A stretch of 64,000 nucleotides of DNA from Symbiodinium kawagutii. Lineage: Eukaryota > Sar > Dinophyceae > Suessiales > Symbiodiniaceae. How positions within the stretch are numbered: position 1 is the stretch's first letter; each line of letters opens with the position of its first letter. Where the stretch lies: the NCBI GenBank assembly GCA_009767595.1, contig VSDK01018023.1, positions 756,352-820,351 of the forward strand, given 5' to 3'. Under the pieces are notes generated by a model. That model saw nothing but the letters and a program-made list of their open reading frames with translations, was not told the origin of the DNA and searched no databases. Both the position numbers and the translations under genes were made by a program. Below are positions 55,976 to 64,000 of the stretch, one piece after another.

Positions 55976-56630
55976 GTGTAGGATGGTTGGCAGAGAAATG
56001 ATATGAACATCGACCTGAGAAAAACTTGGTTAATGGTGGTTAATGCTGAACTTTCAACTTGGTTAATGGTGGTTAATGATATGAACCCATGATTGGTTTA
56101 TAGTTAGAACTTAGAACTCTCCATGATTGGGAACCGACTGTGACTAGTAATTGTAGCTGAAACACGGCTTTCTTCTACCTTACCCAATCAACCAACCCAA
56201 TGGGGTTTACAATGGCTAGCCGTGATTTTCAGATAACAGTTGTAAGGAATGTTCAATGATACCTGGTCAGATGATACTGAATAATTCGGCTTTATTTTGT
56301 TATAACCAGCTGTTAATGTACTGTAACACTAGCATTGTTGTTAAGTGTTGCTCGATTGATGTTGTCATCATTTGAATTGTTATTACTTGATGGTTACTGT
56401 CACTTGTAGCTTACTACCACCATTATGAAAGTGAATTGCCATGTCACTTTATGGTTTTCCATGTTACATCCTTGTTACTTAATTGCCATGTAACAAAGAC
56501 AGTTGCAATATTCATAACACTAGTAATTTGTTATTTACTCATTGGTACTTATCAATGATAGTTAGCAGCTTAAAAGGCTACTAATGAGTAGTAGCCAATC
56601 ATCGTTACTTGTTGCCGTTCTTTTTCTTAG

Positions 56631-56758
56631 CAACGCTTCCTGCTGCTTCACCGTGGCGAACCTGCCCCCAAGGACCCCGCGCGGAAGATCGTGGTGGCCA
56701 GCGGAGCTCTGACCTCTCGCGAGATGCGTCGGATTGAGGAGGAGCTTGGGGCGATCGG
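56631..56758 (+). CDS. Internal exon, not recognised
   Basis: Reads QRFLLLHRGEPAPKDPARKI, VVASGALTSREMRRIEEELG then AI. Strong acceptor TTCTTTTTCTTAG|CAA and donor ATCGG|GTGAGG; very high GC3. A MITE-B begins 44 bp after the donor. Confidence 0.6.
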
Positions 56759-56802
56759 GTGAGGTCTCACCGTGGATGACAAGGTTTTTCCGGTGGGGTT
56801 GG

Positions 56803-56915
56803 ATGGTACCCTCCTAGAGACTAACATGGACCCTACCAAAAGGCGATCTCTACAGGAAACTGGTCATCCAACCCCTGTCTGATGGGGTCTATGTTTGTTT
56901 CCAGGAGTGTAGATC
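56803..56915. mobile_element. MITE-B copy 3 (diverged)
   Basis: Left TACCCTCCTAGAGACTAACA, right CTATGTTTGTTTCCAGG...GTAG. Same order and spacing as the copies at 10109 and 22656. Confidence 0.45.
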
Positions 56916-58007
56916 CCCGGAAAAAGTGGGATAGATCAAGATGAAGTGATAGTTACCCTTTTGCGGGGGATCTACTAAGTATATATCTACCATCAAAATC
57001 AGTTTATCAATAAGGAGCACGAGATATTTTTCACCCATAAAATTTGGGATCAAGCAAGATAATGTGAACCGAAGGATTGTAATCCGTAGGTTGATTGACT
57101 GCATGAGTACCATTTTGATGGGAAACCAAGGCTTTGAGGGGATACCCCCTATTCATCAACCAGGGGCTTACTAATCCAGGGTTGGCATTAAACTGATAGT
57201 GGTTTATTAATATGGAGCTATCATCGTTGAGACTGACCGTTTGGGTGGATGATGGTGGATGATTTGCACGCTACCAGTTGGTGGATGATGACATAGGAAA
57301 TATGTGAGAGATGATTTTGACAAGTATTATCCTTCAATAATCCCTAGGATCAAACCAATTTGTATCCAGCTTTATGAGCCAGTATTGATCATGATTGACA
57401 GTTATGCTTTCCATTACCAATTATTTTGGTCATAATTATCAACGTGTGTGAACGGTTGCTGGGTTTTTTCCCACTGTCAAAACTATGTGATCATTAATTA
57501 TTCATGATCATCAACCAATGTTGATCTTTGATCTTTGAACTTTGCGTTAATTAAGCATTCTAGACCTCGGATTGTAGGGCTTGTTGACCACTGCTACATG
57601 GCCCTGAACAGTAGCATCAGACCTACAATGATCAGCTTTCACCATCATTCGCCACCACTAAGCCACTCAAACATCCAGCAGGTTAACAACAGCCCCACAG
57701 AACCCAAGCACCACGTGGTGCCGTGGATGGCCCGTTGGCCACCAGGAGGAAGCGATGCCCGGCACGGAGAATCTCACAGCTCCACTGTAGCTCGGCCATA
57801 GGTGCCATGGTGACAGCCAGGATGGGACATTGGTCATTCAACTGCAAGCAGGAAGTGTCCACGCCAACTGGAGGATCAGGCCCAACTGCATTTTTGTTGT
57901 TGTTTGGTTATATTTCAATGGATATTGAGGGTTGTTTCAGGGATCTTTCACTTTCTTGTTGGCTTTGGTACTTGCACAATCAAAATCGTGTTTGTGTTTT
58001 TTTCCAG
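56916..58007. other. Intron-like stretch with ambiguous GC-rich patch
   Basis: 57700-57800 is open in three frames with possible acceptor CCACCAG|GAGGAAGC, but no frame stands out. Confidence 0.3.
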
Positions 58008-58193
58008 TCCAGGAACTGTGAGTTGGCAAGGGGCTTGGTGGATGGAGACCAGGCCCAGCATTTCGATGCCCCCTGGGGCATGGAAAGAATATGCGTTGTT
58101 GGAAGTACGGATGGCTTTAGGATTTTCAAGGGGGCCCGCAGTACTTATAAGCTGGCTTATAGCCACCTGCAACTGGTAGTTACCCCTAGTTAA
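58008..58193 (+). CDS. Probable terminal exon, not recognised
   Basis: After the strong acceptor TTTTTTTCCAG|TCC the frame reads SRNCELARGLVDGDQAQHFD, APWGMERICVVGSTDGFRIF then KGARSTYKLAYSHLQLVVTP and TAA. Moderate GC3. A second open frame (PGTVSWQGAWWMETRP) is less protein-like. Confidence 0.5.
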   Translation, partial: SRNCELARGLVDGDQAQHFDAPWGMERICVVGSTDGFRIFKGARSTYKLAYSHLQLVVTPS

Positions 58194-58540
58194 GCTAGTT
58201 ACGAAGCAACTTAAAAGTGGTTGGGGCCCACCTTGTTGGTGATGACTTCAAAAACCACCCACCCCCACCAGCTCGGAATCCCGTGAGCTGAGATTTCAAG
58301 TAAGCAGTTGCAGAACCCAATCCGTTGATTCGGAATCCCTTTCACAAGGGAGGATCAAAAAAGAACACCACGTTTTTTGTTTGCCATCTATAGTGGGTTT
58401 GAGACTTGTGCGGATGATTGTTTGCTTTTATGCACAAGGCAGACAATAGTGATGGGGATACATTGGCCAAGGGTTCCAATGATCATATCTTTTAGTCATG
58501 GCATGGCTCGCTCTAGATCGGACGACCTGTGAACCCCAAG

Positions 58541-58596
58541 GACTGTGGATGAGCGAAAGCTGGTGGATTTGCTTCAATCCATGGCTGCGAAGGCAG
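58541..58596 (+). CDS. Small exon
   Basis: TVDERKLVDLLQSMAAKA, helical. Acceptor ACCCCAAG|G, donor AGGCAG|GTGTGG. In-frame TGA just upstream limits the left border. Confidence 0.4.
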
Positions 58597-59096
58597 GTGT
58601 GGTGGTTCCGAAAATCGGGTCATCATGCTGGTAATTATTAAATGGTTTTGATCTTTGGATCTCAGTATTTTGTTTTGCTGGGAATCTGTGATATCTTGCA
58701 TTTGTCAAGTTTTCCAAGTTTCACAAAACTTGGATAAAGATCTAGAGGAAATTCCCCTTGTGCCTGCTAATCTCGCCCCCGGAAGAACTGGGACATAGCC
58801 TTCTGGCCGAGAGAGAGAAGGAGAAAGAGGTATGTATATACACACATGTATTTTTAGACAGCTGGGAATTTATACTCCGCATGTATGACTCTTGCGCCTT
58901 TCCAGCAACAACATAGTATTGAAGAACTGTTGTCATGGGATGGAACTTTTCTTTGCAGAATCATTTGACGATTCCAGGATTTGGTGCACCAACTGTTGAA
59001 AACCCTCGAAATGGAAGGTCAATAAACAAAACATCCATATAGGAAGTTCAGTTTTCTGGTGACATTGGGGGTGCTTGCATATAGATTATTTTGACA

Positions 59097-59125
59097 AAGG
59101 CGACATGGAGAGAGAGAGAGAGAGG
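59097..59125 (+). repeat. GA-tract repeat variant
   Basis: AAGGCGACATGGAGAGAGAG and further GA. Variant of the GGCGATGGAGAGAG family. Confidence 0.5.
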
Positions 59126-60203
59126 ACCGAACAAGTCTAGATGACCCGCAAGGCCTCAAAATGAAGCGTGACCTGATCTCTTGCCTGACATGGCCCATGT
59201 AACAGTAAGTACAGTGTTCACATTCAACCCCACTTCCAAGCCCTGGTCGGCAGTTCAAAATCTCAGCATACAACTTGGAATAATCTTTGCCTGGTTGGGC
59301 AATGACAGGCATAGGCATGTTCATCCTTTGCTGATGGGGAAACCATGCACCATACTTGTAGCAGTTCTACACGTCCATGTTCCCCTGCGGGTGCAGGCTG
59401 CGCAACGCTTTCCATCCATGAGCACCTTCCTTGGCAGTTGGAAAGTTGCTGCGGCATTTGGTCGCGCTGAGGGGGTGCACGTGTAGATACGTGTAGAAAA
59501 GCTGACTGGGTATAACAAAATAGTTGCAACATGCTGCAAACTTGAAAAGACTTCACCAGCATGACTGCGGAAAAGGTCAATATCCTCCTGTAACACGTTT
59601 CACGGATCACATGTGACTATGAATGGCTTGATGTGAAGGATGCCGCCCTACCAACGTTCCAAGCCGAATCTTCGTGGGCCGGTCCCTTGATCCATGGGTG
59701 CCCCATGGTCACTTGCCACTGAGGCGATGTGTTTCGGGGCTTGGATCCCGACCGGGAGCCTTGGCCGGCAAGTGGTCACCCACCCAGATAATATCTAGGC
59801 TAGATGAACCAGGTAGAGTGGATGACCTGCAGCCTGAAGCATAGGCCTTGGGGGCACTCGTTCCTAAGCGCAGGGAAACAAACAAACAAAGTGGGTGACC
59901 AGGTTGATGAACCTAATAGGAATCTAGCAGTAGACCAGGTAGATGAACCATGATTGACCTGGTAACAAATGAGAATCTACAGATTTACCATGGATGAAGC
60001 CGGCTAACCACGGATGAACTCAGCAAGCAATCTGCAAATAGTAGTCTACAAATAGTGGAAGTAATCTGCAAATGGTCATGGGACATCATCATTCCCGATA
60101 GGTAAGCAACCTATAAATGGTGAACTATCCATGGATATGATAACAAAATAGAGCACAGTAGATGACACTGAAACAGCTCGCCCTTAGCCTTAGCTGAACC
60201 TCC

Positions 60204-60234
60204 TTGAGAAGGCGATGGAGAGAGAGAGAGAGAG
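60204..60234 (+). repeat. GGCGATGGAGAGAGAG repeat, copy 2
   Basis: TTGAGAAGGCGATGGAGAG followed by a GA tract; same orientation as 39801 and 63145. Confidence 0.6.
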
Positions 60235-60362
60235 ATGACAATGAAAGATCTTTTGAACCGTTCGTTTCAACAGCATAGTAAATGAATGAATGTTTGTAAA
60301 TGGATCCATTTTGTGCGACCAACTCCGGTCGCTTCACCTTACATCGCCGGTGAACCTCCCAG

Positions 60363-60437
60363 CCGACCGGGTTTATCATTGGCGCTTGGGAGCTGAGCCA
60401 GGTCACTGTAGCCGAAGAAGGGGGGAGCCAGTGGGAG
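60363..60437 (+). CDS. Internal exon of the EF-hand gene
   Basis: 25 codons, phase 0 to 0: PTGFIIGAWELSQVTVAEEG then GSQWE. Acceptor CCTCCCAG|CCG, donor GGGAG|GTACCA. Another frame (DRVYHWRLGAEPGH) is also open. A short inverted repeat GGAGGTACC/GGTACCTCC spans the donor. Confidence 0.45.
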
Positions 60438-60917
60438 GTACCAGGAGTGCCCTGTATAAGCAAATGGTACCTCCAACCAAAGGGTATATACTCTGTATAT
60501 AGCAGATTAAATGGTAGGTTGATATGAGGTAGTTATGGTTTATAGACATCGGCTAGTCATGGTTTTTCATCGTTGGATCTCCCATTCGCTATATTTGGTT
60601 CCCAGCATAGTTGCGGTTTTACCACATTGTTATTAGTCTCTGCTGTGTCCAACGATCAGTTGACACCCCTCGGCTGCCCAAAACTGGTTGATGGGAACAT
60701 CGGCCGGGGAAACCCATATATAGTGGGTGGTTGAAACTCAAGGGTTTCCAAATGTAGATTTTCCCACGAACCAACTCAGCGAATGGTTTTTAAGAACCAT
60801 ACTGATGACTCACTTTTGAATTAGAAAACCATTAATTAGATAAGCCGATGGTTTATGACCATTTGGATTCAAGCTATAATTTTTGATCATTTGGATCAGC
60901 CCAGTCATCAACTGCAG

Positions 60918-60980
60918 GATGGCAAGATCGACTTGTCGGAGCTGCGCTACTTCTTCCGCACCTGTGGGCAGACAGATGCT
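60918..60980 (+). CDS. EF-hand exon
   Basis: Reads DGKIDLSELRYFFRTCGQTD then A. DGKIDLSEL is the second half of an EF-hand loop (D5 G6 x I8 ... E12) followed by the exit helix, so the first acidic residues of the loop must come from the preceding exon. EF-hands bind calcium. Acceptor AACTGCAG|GAT, donor GATGCT|GTGGCA; phase 0 to 0, fitting 60437 and 61694. Confidence 0.65.
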
Positions 60981-61053
60981 GTGGCAGTGCCTGGGCGTTG
61001 CTGAGTTGATGGCAGCGCGACTGCTGACAGTGGGATCCCTTGGTGATTCATAT

Positions 61054-61164
61054 TGGTGGTGTCTCAAAAACAGGAGTGCCCCCAAAAAGGTGGTGGGTTA
61101 CTTCTAGATTATTAGATGATTAGAAGAAGGATGACTTCAGGGTTCCCAATTCTCAGAAGCAACC
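61054..61164. mobile_element. MITE-A copy 9
   Basis: GGTGGTGTCTCAAAAACAGG at the left, CCCAATTCTCAGAAGCAACC at the right; diverged. Confidence 0.4.
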
Positions 61165-61239
61165 AATAGCTCTGTGATTCATATGGATATTCTGGTAGCA
61201 ATATGGTGGCTCATCTTGGTGATTTGTCTTGAATTAATT

Positions 61240-61263
61240 NNNNNNNNNNNNNNNNNNNNNNNN
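61240..61263. other. Assembly gap (24 N)
   Basis: Run of N. Confidence 1.
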
Positions 61264-61693
61264 GCTGAACCGGAGTTGTGGCTATGTTTAGGTATGTGGG
61301 CATCGGAATTCCAACTGATTTGGCCAGAGAGCATGGAAGACAAATGGTGTAAGTTGAGATGTTTGTTCCACCTTTCGGATTCGTTGCATCAGATGCTTTG
61401 TGTACAACGTAAGTAGTTGGATGACATCCTCGCAATGAGCTAGAGCTTAGCAACAATGACTATCCAAACATTGACAAACACTGGCCACTGGTGGTTGTCT
61501 CACCGCTTGCGTGTATGCACAGGGACCCAACCAGCGAACAGCCAGACCTTCCATAAAGTGGGCTGTAACCAATTGACACTCATAGTTACCTGCACTCATA
61601 GTTACCATGGCACTGGCTGCAACCACCTCGCATCCATATGCATCCATGGTATCATAGTCACATACTGGGCGCCAACCAATGGCCATGACTGAG

Positions 61694-61791
61694 GATCAGT
61701 TCTGGAAACTGCTGGATCGCGACCGCAGCGAATTTCTGGACTACGACCTGCTGGTCTGGGGCCTGGACCTCCACTCTGCCACCCAGCAATG
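61694..61791 (+). CDS. Degenerate EF-hand-like exon
   Basis: Reads DQFWKLLDRDRSEFLDYDLL then VWGLDLHSATQQ. The FWKLLD.D.S..LDYD...GL layout is like the C-terminal EF-hand of protist voltage-gated cation channels (F..LD.D.SG.I...EF..G..R), which is family knowledge. Here the loop Gly6 is E and Glu12 is L, so calcium binding is doubtful. Phase fits 60980, and the two leftover bases are completed at 62620. Confidence 0.6.
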
Positions 61792-61955
61792 GTGGGGAAA
61801 CAGCCCATGGCCCATGGTCTGAGCTCCAGACCTCCAGGGTCTGCCATGAAGATCAACCGTATCACCCAAGTGTCACATGTTTATAGAATGCTTATTTCCA
61901 ATGAAGACTTGGATCTGCAGATATTTCAGCATGGCTGATAACACTGGTGGGTCAG

Positions 61956-62042
61956 GTGAATTATACCTTTTTGAAACCAGCTGGGGTGATCCTTGGGCCC
62001 CTCCTTGGGGGTGCTATATGCTGGGTGCCGATTCTGCGCCAG
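61956..62042 (+). CDS. Possible exon with hydrophobic segment
   Basis: VNYTFLKPAGVILGPLLGGA then ICWVPILRQ, with a consensus donor CAG|GTGAGT. However its phase does not fit between 61791 and 62620, whereas those two fit each other. It is either skipped or not real. Confidence 0.35.
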
Positions 62043-62436
62043 GTGAGTTTCATGCGGCCTTTCCTGGTGACTGCTTATTCAGGCGTTCAGCCGCAGAAGC
62101 CCAGGCAGGGTCGAGAAGCGAACGTGGCCCAAGTCCAGGGTTGCCACCAGAAATTTGTGGCAGACCCAGCTGACAACAAACAAACGCCACCCATTTGATT
62201 CGTCAAGAAATGCCAATAATTTAGCTGGTGGCCTAGCATGCTTTAGGTGGGTGATGCTGGGTGCCACTGTCGGGGCATCCGTCATTCTGAGTCATAGGGC
62301 CATTGCCAACTAGTGAGTTCGCTACACCAACTCCTTAAAGGGGAACCTCAAAATGTGCATACGCCAATGTGTTACAAGTGATAGCTCTTTGCATCAAAGA
62401 CACCAGTACCAACCAAAGCATTTCTGCATACATTTG

Positions 62437-62544
62437 GGCGTTTCTCAAGTTATCGGGGACCCCCAAATCATCCACTGACCATTGTAATCGTTTAAAGTAA
62501 TAAACCATTCATTTTCGGGGCACCTCTATTTTGAAGAACAACTC
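62437..62544. mobile_element. MITE-A copy 10
   Basis: GGCGTTTCTCAAGTTATCGG at the left, CCTCTATTTTGAAGAACAAC at the right, with AAACCATTCATTTT in the core (inverse orientation of the usual core word). Confidence 0.5.
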
Positions 62545-62619
62545 TATCATTTTCCAGGGTACCCCTACAGTAATACCACGCATTCTGAGCAACCACCATG
62601 TGGCAATCAATCCACGCAG

Positions 62620-62742
62620 GTGCCCGCGAAAACCCATGGTGGATATCCATCAGCGGCGCTTGACCGCTAGGCCAGCGCCAAAGGAGGAGGCCAACAAGGA
62701 CCGCAGGGCGCTCATCGACCTCGCTCCTCGGCGCGCACCCAT
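62620..62742 (+). CDS. Basic exon of the EF-hand gene
   Basis: Reads CPRKPMVDIHQRRLTARPAP, KEEANKDRRALIDLAPRRAP. Lys/Arg-rich. Acceptor CACGCAG|G, donor CCCAT|GTAGGT. High GC3; first base completes the codon from 61791. Confidence 0.55.
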
Positions 62743-62971
62743 GTAGGTGGTGCCAGCTTGGTGTGGGTATTGAAGCACCGGTTGTGGTAGAAAAACCTGT
62801 GAAAAATGGTGGTGGCTCTATGAAAGACCTTGGAAAAACAGATCAAAACAGATCAAAACCTATGAAAAATGGTAGTTCAACATAGTTCAACTGGTTCAAC
62901 CCACATCTTAGCTGATGATTAGCTATGGTTTGAGCATGCTTGTTTTACTCAGTCAAACAACGGTTCAGAAC

Positions 62972-63089
62972 CATTACCCTCTACATAGATGGCTGGAAAA
63001 TGGGGCCCATGGTGGGCCCATCACCAACAGGTAAACAATCTAGAAATCGTGGATTATGCAGACAGCTATGTTTCATTACCAAAGGGTAA
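62972..63089. mobile_element. MITE-B copy 4 (diverged)
   Basis: TACCCTCTACATAGATGGCT at the left and GCTATGTTTCATTACCAAAG GGTAA-type right end, same spacing as other MITE-B copies. Confidence 0.45.
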
Positions 63090-63144
63090 CAGTGATACAC
63101 AACACTCGTTATTAGCGTAGTCAGTCGTATGTAATAGTTGAGGC

Positions 63145-63178
63145 TGAGATGGCGATGGAGAGAGAGAGAGAGAGAGGG
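63145..63178 (+). repeat. GGCGATGGAGAGAGAG repeat, copy 3
   Basis: CTGAGATGGCGATGGAGAG and a GA tract. Confidence 0.6.
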
Positions 63179-63471
63179 AATGGTTGAGACAGGGTACTTT
63201 TGCATGTTATTGCTGGATGTTGGTTTGCATCGGTTAGCAACTAGTAACAACAACCACAAGTGCAACAACAGCAAACAATGACAGCAGCAAGAACATGAAC
63301 AAAATCACTATTGAAGGTGCTTGATGGACCATTGACATTACTGCATGTCGTATTGCCTCTTGGACTTCAATCTCTCGAAACGTTTGATTGAGCACATGCA
63401 AGTGAAAAGACTCTTGGATGATTTTCACTAAACAGGGGCACAAGCCTTGACCTGCTGTCATAGACCTTCGA

Positions 63472-63586
63472 GATGTGTAGTGGTTGGCTGTGCATCAGTC
63501 GTTTGCTCGAGCCTGAGGTAAAAGAAGACTTTGAAGAGCTACTGTTGGCCGTGAAGCAAAAGGTCGGGAGAACAACTGAGTGTTGA
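63472..63586 (+). CDS. Probable terminal exon
   Basis: Open frame reading MCSGWLCISRLLEPEVKEDF, EELLLAVKQKVGRTTEC then TGA. Helical and charged. A possible acceptor CTGTCATAG lies just upstream. Phase from 62742 is not confirmed. Confidence 0.35.
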
Positions 63587-64000
63587 TAGGTTATTGATGG
63601 GTTGGCAGGTGTGGCAACAGAAAGTTGCCGGCATGAAAAGTGGAAGTCGAGATAGATCTTTAGATAGATAGATCGATAGATAGATGCTGGGGAATGACTC
63701 GGTGTGAGGCTATCAGTTGCATTGTCTTTTGCTTTTTGGCAATCAGAGTGCTTTATCCAAACTGCCTACATTACCTATTCCCATTTGAATGATTCATAGG
63801 TGATTTTTGTGGAGTAAGTACCTTCCAGCAGCTAACATGGACCTTCCCAGAAGAGTCTTTCAAAGACTTTCCAATCCCTACCTACCGATTCGCAGAGAGT
63901 TGATTTGTTGGTCACGGTGTGGGTGACATTGGCTCATGACTGGCAACACCATTTATAGCTGCCCACGTGTGCATTTTCCTACTTTGGCAGCAGCTTTTGA
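63587..64000. other. Downstream stretch
   Basis: Short (GATA)n at about 63660-63685. A word resembling the MITE-B left end (CAGCTAACATGGACC) at about 63828. No exon seen. Confidence 0.35.

Larger units (their letters stand above)
58600..60362. other. Intergenic or intron stretch
   Basis: No confident exon in about 1.8 kb. Contains two GA-tract repeats (59097, 60204) and an A/C-rich (CAAA)n near 59880. Confidence 0.35.

Overview
The window looks like nuclear DNA of a dinoflagellate, most probably a Symbiodiniaceae-like alga. Coding signal comes as short GC-rich islands (about 45-300 nt) separated by introns of 0.3-2 kb. Acceptors mostly read AG|G, and donors are a mix of GT and GC. Nearly every believable exon is on the + strand. 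The introns are full of short inverted-repeat elements and ACCATCA/TGATGGT-rich text. One 14-nt match to the 3' end of the dinoflagellate spliced leader is present. There are four assembly gaps (4345-5006, 18197-18211, 38788-38833, 61240-61263). Exons were found by reading; wherever possible they were linked by checking that codon phases agree across predicted junctions.

Layout. 1-3.3 kb: four exons that splice in phase into a stretch of axonemal dynein heavy chain tail. 4.2-5.5 kb: a spliced-leader relict followed by intronless-looking coding fragments around the large gap. 6.3-29.6 kb: many short exons, several hydrophobic or Cys-rich, forming phase-coherent runs (8158-10860, 16440-19833, 25518-29637); the last run ends in a strongly acidic C-terminus and a stop. 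I could not name these proteins. 29.8-39.6 kb: a leucine-rich-repeat protein, with a start-like exon at 29820, consecutive in-phase exons, and clear LRRs at the 3' end. 40.5-44.5 kb: a short unrecognised gene of at least four in-phase exons ending at 44470. 45.0-48.0 kb: a single-exon 994-residue TP-repeat protein with 20 near-identical 43-residue repeats, plus a decayed 21st repeat beyond its stop. 48.3-58.6 kb: further unrecognised exons, including a phase-coherent run 50784-54843. 60.3-63.6 kb: exons carrying an EF-hand and a degenerate EF-hand-like segment.

The genes do not form an operon or a pathway. They look like separate, co-oriented genes in a unidirectional block, as is known for dinoflagellates. 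The most unusual features are the families of short inverted-repeat elements (one sits just downstream of exon donors, as introner-type elements would), the spliced-leader relict, the dynein tail without a motor domain, and the recently homogenised TP-repeat array.
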